From positions 124,001-188,000 of the forward strand of contig CAIZZF010000005.1 of NCBI GenBank assembly GCA_903937385.1: 64,000 nucleotides of DNA, given 5' to 3'. The translations under genes were made by a program, and so were the position numbers. Source of the DNA: an uncultured Holophagaceae bacterium. GTDB lineage: Bacteria > Acidobacteriota > Holophagae > Holophagales > Holophagaceae. Position 1 is the stretch's first letter. Every line of letters starts with the position of its first letter. The notes under the pieces were generated by a model, which did not search any database, had not been told where the DNA came from, and saw only the letters and a list, made by a program, of their open reading frames with translations. Positions 30,742 through 38,060 of this stretch are shown piece by piece.

Positions 30742-31788
30742 ATGGAAACCCTCTGGTTCTGGCTCGTCTCAGTGATGGTCGCGATCTATGTGGTGATGGA
30801 CGGCTTCGACTTCGGGGCGGGCATCCTGCACCTCGTCGTCGCCAAGACCAACGAGGAGCGCCGACAGGTGCTCGGCGCCATCGGCCCCCTCTGGGACGGC
30901 AACGAGGTCTGGCTGCTCGCGGGGGGAGGTTCCCTGTTCCTGGCCTTCCCCAAGGTGCTGGCCTCGGGCTTCTCCGGCTTCTACCTGGCCATGTGGCTGG
31001 TGGTCTGGAGCCTCATGCTCCGCGGCATCTCCATCGAGTTCCGCTCCCACGTGCAGGACGGCCTCTGGCGGCACTTCTGGGACGCGACCTTCGCGGTCTC
31101 CAGCGTGCTGCTCCCAGTCCTGCTCGGGGCGGCGCTGGGCAACGTGCTCCGCGGCGTGCCGCTGGATGGGACGGGCTACTTTAGCATGCCGCTCTGGACC
31201 GACTTCCAGCTTGGCCCCCAACCCGGGATCCTGGACTGGTACACCGTGCTGATCGGCGTCTTCGCCCTGGTCACCGTGGCCGCCCATGGCGCCCTCTTCC
31301 TGGCCTGGAAGACCGAGGGCCCCGTGCATCTCCGCGCCAAGCACCTCGCGCCGAGGCTCTGGCTCCTGGTCCTGGTGGTGTGGGTCGCGGCCAGCGCCGC
31401 CACCGCCCGCGTGAACCCGGCGATCCTCCACAACCTGCCCGGGGCGCCCCTGGCCTGGGTGGCGATCCTGCTCTACCTGGCCGGCCTGGGGCTGGTCTTT
31501 GTCGGCCTCGGGCGGGAGCGCTTTCTGCTGGCCTTCCTGGGCTCCGGCGCCTTCATCCTCGGCCTGCTGGCGGCCAGCGCCGCCTGCGTCTTCCCCGTGA
31601 TGCTGCGATCCACCCTGAACCCCGCCTTCGATCTCACGGCCCTGAACGCCAGTGTGGGCGGTCATGGGCTGCGCACGGGCCTGGTCTGGTGGCTGCTCGG
31701 GTTCCCCCTCGCCCTCGGTTACGTCGCCTTCCTGTTCCGGTTCCATCGCGGCAAGGTGGCCGCGGCCGAGGAAGGCGAAGGCTACTGA
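30742..31788 (+). CDS. cydB: Cytochrome bd-type quinol oxidase subunit II
   Basis: The 348-residue protein starts at ATG 30742 behind AGGAGACCCC and shows the CydB signature VVMDGFDFGAGIL, GPLWDGNEVWLL and GISIEFRSHV, with about eight to nine hydrophobic helices and C-terminal CVFPVMLRSTLNP. It pairs with CydA to form the oxidase in the inner membrane. A CydX-like small subunit is not obvious: the sequence after the stop (31789-31804) leads directly into the convergent DUF3187 gene. The two cyd genes form an operon of their own or are read through from the upstream cytochrome operon. Confidence 0.95.
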   Translation: METLWFWLVSVMVAIYVVMDGFDFGAGILHLVVAKTNEERRQVLGAIGPLWDGNEVWLLAGGGSLFLAFPKVLASGFSGFYLAMWLVVWSLMLRGISIEFRSHVQDGLWRHFWDATFAVSSVLLPVLLGAALGNVLRGVPLDGTGYFSMPLWTDFQLGPQPGILDWYTVLIGVFALVTVAAHGALFLAWKTEGPVHLRAKHLAPRLWLLVLVVWVAASAATARVNPAILHNLPGAPLAWVAILLYLAGLGLVFVGLGRERFLLAFLGSGAFILGLLAASAACVFPVMLRSTLNPAFDLTALNASVGGHGLRTGLVWWLLGFPLALGYVAFLFRFHRGKVAAAEEGEGY

Positions 31789-31804
31789 CCGGCCCGCTCC
31801 AAAC

Positions 31805-32902
31805 TCAGAAGGAGGCCGTGAGGATCAGCCCGATCCCCATGTCCGCGGTGTTCTCGTTGTGGGTGATGTTGTTCAGGTAGCGGAAGGTCAGGGTCGCCTC
31901 GCGGCGGAGCTGCCAGTGGAAGCCCAGGTCGTGCTGGAGGCTGGGGCGGTCCAGCTTCTGGGAGAGCTGCCTCGGCAGGTAGCCGCTCTGGGCATAGAGC
32001 TGGAAGAAGGGACGAATCCGGGACCAGCCCCGGAACTCCCAGGTTCCGTGAGCTCCCACACCATTGCGAATCCGCCCGAACGGCGAGTCGTTGTAGGCCA
32101 AGCTGCCACCGGGGCGCCGGAGGAAGCCCGCGCCAAAGTAGAAGACATGGCGGGCACCCGGCTGCCACCGGGCACTGAGGCCCAGCGTCTGGTCCCACCC
32201 GGACTGGTAGACATCGTAGGTGGTGGTCAGGGGGGGCTTGAGCGCCCCGTAGATCGACAGGGTCCAGCCGGGTTCCTGGGCCAGCACGTGGACCAGGCCG
32301 AGGGTGGGGTCCTGGGTCTTGCCTCGGATCGGCTGGTCACTGAAGAACTGCAGCTGGCCATGAGTCATCACCACCAGGGTCAGCTGGTTCCTGACCACCC
32401 GGTCCCGCCCGAACTGCTCGAAGCCCAGGTGGTGGAAGCCCTCGATGACGTTGTCGAGGTAGCCGCCGGTGTGGCTCTGGAAGGGCAGTTCCATCCACAC
32501 GTCCGTTCGGTCGGTCAGCCCGTAACGAACTCGGAGCGTCGTCCGCACGATCTCCTCATCGAAGTAGTAGACCAGCGGCAGGGCGGCATACTGCGCGAAC
32601 TGGGACAGGATGAAGGCCTTGGTGATGGCCACCCGTCCCTGGGCATCACGAGGCACCTGATCCTTGAACACCTCCGAGAACTCGAAGGTGTTGGCGCGGA
32701 CGTGGTCGAGGGAGACCCGCCAGCGGCCCTGACCCACGGGAGTCGGGTTCACGGGCTGGTAGACCAGGGGTGGGAGGAACAGGGGGAACATCTCCCGGGT
32801 CGGGACCGGCCCCAGCTCCATGAGTTCCTGACTCAGCACCGGCAGGCCGCCCAAGAGCAGCCAAGCCAAGCCACCGCCGAGGATCCCCTTCACCTTAGGC
32901 AT
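31805..32902 (-). CDS. DUF3187-family outer-membrane protein, 365 aa
   Basis: A signal peptide (GGGLAWLLLGGLPVLSQ) is followed by a long series of amphipathic beta strands ending in the aromatic terminus MGIGLILTASF, typical of an outer-membrane barrel. The pattern VSLDHVRANTFEFSEVFKD and TLRVRYGLTDRTDVWMELPF fits the DUF3187 family, whose function is unknown. ATG 32902 is preferred over GTG 32908. It is convergent with cydB (16-base gap) and divergent from the PAP2 gene. Nothing in the sequence indicates a substrate. Confidence 0.8.
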   Translation of the reverse strand: MPKVKGILGGGLAWLLLGGLPVLSQELMELGPVPTREMFPLFLPPLVYQPVNPTPVGQGRWRVSLDHVRANTFEFSEVFKDQVPRDAQGRVAITKAFILSQFAQYAALPLVYYFDEEIVRTTLRVRYGLTDRTDVWMELPFQSHTGGYLDNVIEGFHHLGFEQFGRDRVVRNQLTLVVMTHGQLQFFSDQPIRGKTQDPTLGLVHVLAQEPGWTLSIYGALKPPLTTTYDVYQSGWDQTLGLSARWQPGARHVFYFGAGFLRRPGGSLAYNDSPFGRIRNGVGAHGTWEFRGWSRIRPFFQLYAQSGYLPRQLSQKLDRPSLQHDLGFHWQLRREATLTFRYLNNITHNENTADMGIGLILTASF

Positions 32903-33051
32903 CGCCACTCATCGATCCACCCCAACGATACGGCGCGTGGCTCGGCGGGCAATGCCTGGAAGGGGGCAGGGTCGAATGCGCCGACCCAGAGCCAGCTTCC
33001 GTCTATCCTGGAGCAACCGGTCTGGCTCCGCACCAGCCCCGAAGGAGAACC

Positions 33052-33924
33052 ATGAGCCCCGCCACCCATCTTCAGAACCTGGGGCTCCGCCTGCTTCTCC
33101 CTTGCCTGGCTGCTTCCCTCGGGGCCCAGGCGCCCACCGATGGTGTTGCGCCCGCACCGGTCCAGGCCCCCGCCAAGGCTGACCCCGAGGCCTTTCCACG
33201 CCTCCCCCGGCTACTGATGCGAGACACAGTGCATGTGGTGACGCGGCCCGCGGACTGGGAGGCTTCGGACTGGAAGCAGGTGGGCCTCGGGGCGGTGGCC
33301 GTGCTTGGCGCGGGCCTGGCCCTGGACGCCCCCCTGGACCGGGCCTTCGCCCGCAACGCCCGGCCCTCCTGGGACAACCTGGCCAAGAACGTGGAGTATC
33401 TGGGCGGCACCGGCAGCCTGATCATCGCCGGGGGCGTCTACCTGGGCGGGGCGGCCCTGAAGGATCCCGCCGTTCGGGCCGTAGGCATCGACGCGGGCAT
33501 GGCCATGGTCATCGCCCAGCTCACCCTGACCCTGCCCCTGAAGGTGCTGGCGGGGCGCTCCCGCCCCAACGCGGGAGAGGGCAGCTCCCACTTCAAGCCC
33601 CTCTCCGGGGGCCAGTCCTTCCCCTCGGGGCACACCACCCAAGCCTTTGTGCTGGCCTCGGTCATCAGCGCTCACGCGGACCAGCCCTGGGTCACGGGCG
33701 TCTCCTACGGGCTGGCGACCCTGGTGGGGGTCGCGCGCATGGAGCGGCGGGCCCACTTCCTGTCGGATGTCCTGGGGGGCGCGGCCATCGGAACCTTCGT
33801 GGGCCGCGAGGTGGTGCACTTCAACCAGTCGCTGCGCACCTCGGCCAAGGGGGACGTCAAGGTATCCTTCCAGCCTGTGGTGGGTCCCGCCTACCAAGGC
33901 GCCACCCTGCGCGTCAGCTTCTGA
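33052..33924 (+). CDS. PAP2-family phosphatase, exported, 290 aa
   Basis: All three phosphatidic-acid-phosphatase motifs are present: KVLAGRSRPN (about 162-171), PSGHTT (190-195) and RMERRAHFLSDVLGG (226-240). An N-terminal signal-like stretch (LLLPCLAASLGAQAPTDG) and hydrophobic helices suggest the active site is periplasmic. Likely substrates are lipid phosphates such as undecaprenyl pyrophosphate or phosphatidylglycerophosphate. The protein ends in strand-like KVSFQPVVGPAYQGATLRVSF, resembling an outer-membrane-type C-terminus, which is unusual for PAP2 enzymes but seen in some outer-membrane lipid phosphatases. GGAG precedes ATG 33052. The convergent neighbour is DgkA, also a lipid-phosphate enzyme. 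Confidence 0.88.
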   Translation: MSPATHLQNLGLRLLLPCLAASLGAQAPTDGVAPAPVQAPAKADPEAFPRLPRLLMRDTVHVVTRPADWEASDWKQVGLGAVAVLGAGLALDAPLDRAFARNARPSWDNLAKNVEYLGGTGSLIIAGGVYLGGAALKDPAVRAVGIDAGMAMVIAQLTLTLPLKVLAGRSRPNAGEGSSHFKPLSGGQSFPSGHTTQAFVLASVISAHADQPWVTGVSYGLATLVGVARMERRAHFLSDVLGGAAIGTFVGREVVHFNQSLRTSAKGDVKVSFQPVVGPAYQGATLRVSF

Positions 33925-33944
33925 GGCTCAGCCAGGGTCCGGCG

Positions 33945-34310
33945 TCAGCGCGGCCAGAGGGGCCAGCGGGCGACGAGCAGGGCGATGAAGGTCCCCAGGG
34001 CGCAGCAGCTGAACATCAACACCGCCCCCGCGGCACAGTCCTTGGCGATGCGGATGCTCGGGTGCAGCTCGGGATGGAGCCGGTCCAGCGTGTGCTCCAA
34101 CGCCGTGTTGAAGAGCTCCGCGCCCAGCACTAGGCCGCAGTTCATCAGGACCAGGGCCCACCAGACCGCCGGGGGCCGCAGCCAGAGCAGGAACGCCACC
34201 GCCCCCCCGGCCATCAAGGTCTGGCTGCGGAAGCTCGCCTCCAGCCGCCAGGCGGTCGAGATCCCGGCCAGGCTGAACCCCAATCGCTGCAGAAACGACC
34301 TGTTTTTCAT
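33945..34310 (-). CDS. dgkA: Diacylglycerol/undecaprenol kinase (DgkA-like), 121 aa
   Basis: The DgkA signature ELFNTALEHTLDRLHPELHP (ExxNTxxE) is followed by RIAKDCAAGAVLMFSCCALG, with three transmembrane helices, and the N-terminal SLAGISTAWRLEASFR with the conserved E. The length matches E. coli DgkA (122). It phosphorylates diacylglycerol or undecaprenol using ATP at the inner membrane. ATG 34310 has GGAG four bases upstream; ATG 34340 would add ten residues. It is convergent with the PAP2 phosphatase gene. Confidence 0.9.
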   Translation of the reverse strand: MKNRSFLQRLGFSLAGISTAWRLEASFRSQTLMAGGAVAFLLWLRPPAVWWALVLMNCGLVLGAELFNTALEHTLDRLHPELHPSIRIAKDCAAGAVLMFSCCALGTFIALLVARWPLWPR

Positions 34311-34397
34311 GGACTCCGCCGATTCTCTCCATTGTGACATGTCTTAATTACACAGAACACAACACATGAGTCCAGCACATTGAATCCATCCATAGAT

Positions 34398-34477
34398 GCG
34401 GGAACCAAACTTCCTTTTAGAATCGGAGGCACCGGGGTGGATGACCAATTGGGTTCGCTGCATAATAAGGTTCCCGC
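34398..34477. repeat. Inverted repeat upstream of XRE regulator
   Basis: GCGGGAACC (34398-34406) and GGTTCCCGC (34469-34477) are perfect nine-bp inverted arms 62 bases apart, about 100 bases before the XRE regulator. It could be a pair of operator half-sites or a large hairpin; no other gene was found in 34311-34580. Confidence 0.4.
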
Positions 34478-34580
34478 GACCTCTCGCAAATCCTGAGGGC
34501 GTGCGGACATTCAGATCCCGGTCCCTGGTTGGGAACCGGCTTCTCCAGTCCATTCAACCAAACCCACAGGGATACCCGTC

Positions 34581-35021
34581 ATGCCGAACATTGCCTCCGT
34601 CCTCAAGGAAGAGATCATGCGCCTGGCCCGCAAGGAGCTGCGCAGCGAGACCGAGAGCCTGAAGAAGGCCTCGGCCCTCTATCGCTCCGAGATCGCCACA
34701 CTCAAGCGGCGCCTGACCGCGCTGGAAAAGCAGCTAGCCCACTTGGGCAAGAAGGTGGTCGGCAAGGGCGAGGGCCAGGAAGCAGCGGCCCCCGAGTCCC
34801 GGGTGCGGTTCAGCGCCAAGGGCCTCAACTCCCGGCGCCAGAAGCTGGGCCTCTCCGCCGGCGACATGGGCGCCCTCCTGGGCGTCTCTGCCCAGACCAT
34901 CTACAACTGGGAGGCCGGCACCACCCGCCCCCGCGGCCCCCAGGTGGAGGCCATCGCCGCCCTCAGGGCCATGGGCAAGCGGCAGCTCCTCGCCAAGCTG
35001 CAGGAGCAGCAGGCCAAGTAG
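34581..35021 (+). CDS. XRE-family DNA-binding protein with N-terminal coiled coil
   Basis: Residues 1-60 form a charged helix with heptads (RKELRSETESLKKASALYRS, EIATLKRRLTALEKQLAHLG). The C-terminal 65 residues hold a Cro/C1-type helix-turn-helix (NSRRQKLGLSAGDMGALLGV, SAQTIYNWEAGTTRPRGPQV), which recognises DNA. Proteins of this layout are common in proteobacteria and acidobacteria, with no described target. The coiled coil suggests a dimer. It is divergent from DgkA across a 270-base region that contains a nine-bp inverted repeat, and convergent with the B12-type regulator. No ligand domain is present. Confidence 0.85.
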   Translation: MPNIASVLKEEIMRLARKELRSETESLKKASALYRSEIATLKRRLTALEKQLAHLGKKVVGKGEGQEAAAPESRVRFSAKGLNSRRQKLGLSAGDMGALLGVSAQTIYNWEAGTTRPRGPQVEAIAALRAMGKRQLLAKLQEQQAK

Positions 35022-35035
35022 CCTGCCCGCTCAGT

Positions 35036-35878
35036 TCACCCGACACAGAGTTCCTTCGTTTTCCGGATGCCCGGCACCTGGCGCAACCGGGCTGCGCCTT
35101 TGCCGCCAATGACCAGCCGGCACCCCTCGGGCAGCCGCTCCCGCAACTCCAGGAGCAGGCCCCGGGCGGGTTCGCCGGTGAGGTAGACGGACATGCTCAC
35201 GGCCACCTTGTCCACCTTCAGGGTGGCCGCCGCCTCGGCGATGTTGGCGATGGGAACATCCTCTCCCAGCACTTCCGTGCGTGCGCCAAGGGCCGCATGG
35301 GCCAGGGCGGCCATCAGCAGGCCCAGGCGGTGGCGCTCGCCCGGCAAGGTGCAGAGCAGCACCTTACCCCGCCCCGGCTGGGAGTGGAACTCCTGGCGCA
35401 GGGTCCGGAGGAAGTCCTCCAGCAGCTCCGAGATCAGGTGCTCGTGGTGGATCCCGATCTCGCCATCGGCCCAGGCGATGCCCACGCGATCCAGCAGGGG
35501 GGACGCGACCTTCAGCAGGAAGGGCTCCCAGCCCAGCTCCTGCATGTTCTGCCGGAGGAGTTGCCGGATGAGGTCCGGGTCCATGGCAGCCACCCCCCTG
35601 AACAGGGCCTCCACCCGGGTGTTGCCATCGGGCAGGATCAGTTGGCGAAGGTCAGCCTCGCTGGCATAGGCCGCCATCGAGGGTTTGTGGCCCAGGGTGA
35701 CCGCCTGGGCCATGAGCTTCAGCCGAGCCACCACGTCTTCCCCGTAGCGCCGGTGACCGGTGGGCAACCGCTGGGAGACAGGGAAACCGTAGCGACGCTC
35801 CCAGGCCCGCACGACGTCCACCGTGAGGCCCGTTTCCGCACAGACCTCACCGATGCTCCGCAGCCCTGTCTGGTCCAT
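35036..35878 (-). CDS. MerR-family regulator with B12-binding domain (CarH/LitR-like)
   Basis: An N-terminal MerR helix-turn-helix (SIGEVCAETGLTVDVVRAWE, RRYGFPVSQRLPTGHRRY) is joined to a helical cap with the CarH signature W-x9-E-H (W136...E146-H147 in AWADGEIGIHHEHL) and a cobalamin-binding domain with E-x-H-x-x-G (GERHRLGLLMAAL), then LVIGGKGAA. In CarH these residues bind adenosylcobalamin, and light breaks the tetramer and releases DNA. So this is a candidate light- or B12-responsive repressor. Start ATG 35878 has GGAGGT ten bases upstream; TTG 35914 is the longer form. A palindrome at 35950 could be its operator. The usual targets, carotenoid genes or photolyase, are not in the window. 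Confidence 0.85.
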   Translation of the reverse strand: MDQTGLRSIGEVCAETGLTVDVVRAWERRYGFPVSQRLPTGHRRYGEDVVARLKLMAQAVTLGHKPSMAAYASEADLRQLILPDGNTRVEALFRGVAAMDPDLIRQLLRQNMQELGWEPFLLKVASPLLDRVGIAWADGEIGIHHEHLISELLEDFLRTLRQEFHSQPGRGKVLLCTLPGERHRLGLLMAALAHAALGARTEVLGEDVPIANIAEAAATLKVDKVAVSMSVYLTGEPARGLLLELRERLPEGCRLVIGGKGAARLRQVPGIRKTKELCVG

Positions 35879-35949
35879 GAGGGAAGGTACCTCCGCTGCC
35901 GCGTCCAGGGTCAAGAGTCGAGTGCTCGTTCAGAGTTAAACAATAAATA

Positions 35950-35965
35950 GTTCAGACTGCTGAAC
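35950..35965. promoter_or_regulatory. Palindromic operator candidate upstream of the CarH-like gene
   Basis: GTTCAG-ACTG-CTGAAC is a perfect six-bp inverted repeat in an AT-rich stretch, 72 bases before the regulator's start. Its place and symmetry suit autoregulation by a MerR/CarH-type dimer. Confidence 0.45.
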
Positions 35966-36055
35966 CACATTATCTGGTAATTATTTTGAATTCATATGAT
36001 TGATATTATTTATTTTAAATAAGCTGTTTTACGTATTTTTATTTTATCAATAATT

Positions 36056-36223
36056 ATGAAAAAATTGTTTTCAGTAGACTTATATCTCTCCAATAACCGT
36101 CCCCCACCGGCTCCGACCCCAAGCCAAGGTCCGGCAGCACCTGCCGATCAGGCGTCGGCTTGGCTTTGGTTTTTCCCGGCAGGTTCCCTCACCCCTGGTT
36201 GGACCTCCCAACCTTCTTGTTGA
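36056..36223 (+). CDS. Possible 55-aa leader ORF with Trp codons before trpR
   Basis: ATG 36056 opens a frame ending at TGA 36221-36223 that begins MKKLFSVDLYL and contains ASAWLWFFPAGS and later PGWTS, giving three Trp codons, two of them one codon apart within the right arm of the terminator-like hairpin at 36119-36174. No Shine-Dalgarno sequence is visible and the composition is Pro/Ala-rich, so translation is doubtful. It would matter if it were a leader peptide for attenuation of trpR-trpB2. A leader peptide this long would be unusual. Confidence 0.25.
   Translation: MKKLFSVDLYLSNNRPPPAPTPSQGPAAPADQASAWLWFFPAGSLTPGWTSQPSC
36119..36174 (+). terminator. Terminator- or attenuator-like hairpin upstream of trpR
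   Basis: CCAAGCCAAG (36119-36128) pairs with CTTGGCTTTGG (36159-36169, one bulge), with an inner GGCAG/CTGCC stem, and a five-T run follows. It sits 80 bases before trpR, in plus orientation. It could end transcription of a leader RNA or attenuate trpR-trpB2. Confidence 0.5.
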
Positions 36224-36248
36224 CGGACACTTCCAGGTTTGATGGAAT

Positions 36249-36266
36249 GTTTCTATGCATAGAAAC
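36249..36266. promoter_or_regulatory. Perfect 18-bp palindrome over the trpR start: likely operator
   Basis: GTTTCTATGCATAGAAAC is its own reverse complement and contains the trpR ATG (36255-36257). An upstream TTGACG (36220-36225) and TGGAAT (36243-36248), 17 bases apart, give a promoter whose start point would fall inside the palindrome. A dimeric repressor such as TrpR bound here would block its own transcription. Confidence 0.6.
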
Positions 36267-36548
36267 AGCCTGGATCGCCTGGCCGAGCTGGCCGCGCTGC
36301 TCCACCAGTCCGGAGATCCGGATCTGGTGGAACAGTTCCTGCGCGAGATCCTGACCCCCTCGGAGGTCCAGGGCATCAGCTCCCGCTGGGAGCTGGTGAA
36401 GCGGCTGGACGGCGGCCAGAGCCAGCGGGCCATCGCCTCCGAGCTGGGCCTGAGCCTCTGCAAGATCACCCGGGGTTCGCGGGAGCTGAAGAAGCCCCAC
36501 TCGGCCCTCCGGACCATGCTGGACCACCACCACCGCCTCCAAGGCTGA
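36255..36548 (+). CDS. trpR: Trp repressor family protein (TrpR)
   Basis: The 97-residue protein has the TrpR fold: [40 protein letters not shown] and [16 protein letters not shown]. The TPxE and R-x-x-I/L-V helices and the reader-head helix-turn-helix ([10 protein letters not shown]-x-x-L-x-K-I-T-R-G-S) match E. coli TrpR and the YerC/TrpR-like group. It would bind L-tryptophan and repress trp genes. It precedes trpB2 by 28 bases in an apparent operon, and an 18-bp palindrome covers its start, suggesting autoregulation. If transcription starts near 36255 the mRNA would be leaderless; a GGA eight bases upstream of ATG is an alternative ribosome site. Confidence 0.88.
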   Translation: MHRNSLDRLAELAALLHQSGDPDLVEQFLREILTPSEVQGISSRWELVKRLDGGQSQRAIASELGLSLCKITRGSRELKKPHSALRTMLDHHHRLQG

Positions 36549-36576
36549 TCCCCCCCACGACGCACCAGGAGACCCC

Positions 36577-37950
36577 GTGTCCAACCGCAGCATCCTTCCC
36601 GACAGCGAGATTCCCCGCCAGTGGTACAACCTGGCCGCAGACCTGCCCCATGCACCCCACCCGCCCCTGGGGCCCGACGGCAATCCCGTCAGCCCTGACC
36701 AGCTGGCCGCCGTCTTCCCCATGAACCTCATCGAGCAGGAGATGAGCCAGGAGCGCCACATCACGATCCCGGACGAGGTCCTGGAGATCATGCTGCGCTA
36801 CCGCCCCACCCCCCTGCACCGCGCCCGGGCCCTGGAAGCGGCCCTCAAGACCCCTGCCCGGATCTACTTCAAGAACGAGAGCGTCAGCCCCGCGGGCAGC
36901 CACAAGGTGAACACGGCCATCGCGCAGGCCTACTACAACAAGCAGGCGGGCATCGAGCGCATCACCTCCGAGACCGGCGCAGGCCAGTGGGGCAGCTCCA
37001 TCGCCTTCGCCTGCAGCCAGTTCGGCCTGGAGTGCAAGGTCTACATGGTGAAGGTGAGCTTCGAGCAGAAGCCCTTCCGCAAGATGATGATGAAGACTTG
37101 GGGCGTGGACTGCATCTCGAGTCCCAGCATGGAGACCCAGGCGGGCCGGGACATCCTGGCGCAGGATCCCAACTGCACCGGCTCCCTGGGCATCGCCATC
37201 AGCGAGGCCGTGGAAGCGGCGGTAACGGATCCCACGGGCAAGACGCGCTACACCCTGGGCAGCGTGCTCAACCACGTGCTCCTGCACCAGACCATCATCG
37301 GCCTGGAGGCCCAGAAGCAGATGGCCGCCATGGGCGAGCGCAAGGTCGACAAGGTCATCGCCTGCGTGGGCGGCGGCAGCAACTTCGCCGGCATTGCCTT
37401 CCCCTTCGTGAAAGAGAAGATCAACGGCGCCGACATCGACATCATCGCGGTGGAGCCCGCCTCCTGCCCCACCCTGACCCGCGCGCCCTATGTCTACGAT
37501 CACGGGGATGTGGCCCGCATGACGCCGCTCATGGCCATGCACAGCCTGGGCCACACGTTCATGCCCCCGGGCATCCACGCCGGCGGCCTGCGCTACCACG
37601 GCATGGCCCCGCTGGTGAGCCAGACCGTCATGGAAGGCCTCACCCGCGCCGTGGCCATTCAGCAGCTGGAGTGCTTCGAGGCCGCCGTGCTCTTCGCTCG
37701 CACGGAGGGCATCATCCCCGCGCCGGAGAGCAGCCACGCCATCGCCCAGGTCATCCGGGAGGCCAAGCAGGCCCGCGAGGAGGGCAAGGAGCGCGTGATC
37801 CTCTTCAACCTCAGTGGCCACGGCCTCATGGACCTGAGCGGCTACAGCGACTTCCTGGACGGCAAGCTCTCCGACCACTCTCTCTCCGATGAAGAGATGG
37901 CCAAGGGCCTCGCCTGCCTCGAAGGCCTGCCCAAGCCCGCAGCGCGTTAG
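36577..37950 (+). CDS. Tryptophan synthase beta-like protein, TrpB2 type
   Basis: At 457 residues with an N-terminal extension ([20 protein letters not shown]) this is the TrpB2 form and not the 400-residue TrpB1. PLP-binding Lys is in [30 protein letters not shown], the phosphate-binding GGGSNFAG and the terminal [13 protein letters not shown] are conserved. TrpB2 joins indole and serine to make tryptophan and usually works without a stable TrpA complex, for example in indole salvage. No trpA is next to it. Start GTG 36577 follows AGGAGACCCC. It is co-directional with trpR, whose product probably regulates it, and ends before a palindromic repeat. Confidence 0.93.
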   Translation: MSNRSILPDSEIPRQWYNLAADLPHAPHPPLGPDGNPVSPDQLAAVFPMNLIEQEMSQERHITIPDEVLEIMLRYRPTPLHRARALEAALKTPARIYFKNESVSPAGSHKVNTAIAQAYYNKQAGIERITSETGAGQWGSSIAFACSQFGLECKVYMVKVSFEQKPFRKMMMKTWGVDCISSPSMETQAGRDILAQDPNCTGSLGIAISEAVEAAVTDPTGKTRYTLGSVLNHVLLHQTIIGLEAQKQMAAMGERKVDKVIACVGGGSNFAGIAFPFVKEKINGADIDIIAVEPASCPTLTRAPYVYDHGDVARMTPLMAMHSLGHTFMPPGIHAGGLRYHGMAPLVSQTVMEGLTRAVAIQQLECFEAAVLFARTEGIIPAPESSHAIAQVIREAKQAREEGKERVILFNLSGHGLMDLSGYSDFLDGKLSDHSLSDEEMAKGLACLEGLPKPAAR

Positions 37951-37976
37951 ACGCGAACACTGGGAAATAGCCTTAG

Positions 37977-38048
37977 CCACGAAGTCAGGAAGACAGGAAG
38001 ACCACGAAGAAAAGCCAAGCACTCTTCGTGGTCTTCCTGTCTTCGTGG
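37977..38048. repeat. Palindromic CCACGAAG-type intergenic repeat, copy 1
   Basis: The left arm 37977-38010 and right arm 38023-38048 share 21 continuous complementary bases (AAGACAGGAAGACCACGAAGA, which is 37990-38010) plus an outer CCACGAAG, around a 12-base loop. Built of repeated GAAGAC/CACGAAG units. It lies between the convergent trpB2 and ferredoxin genes and may serve as a bidirectional terminator. Similar elements are at 47.4 and 61.0 kb. Confidence 0.85.
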
Positions 38049-38060
38049 TGAATTTTCTTG

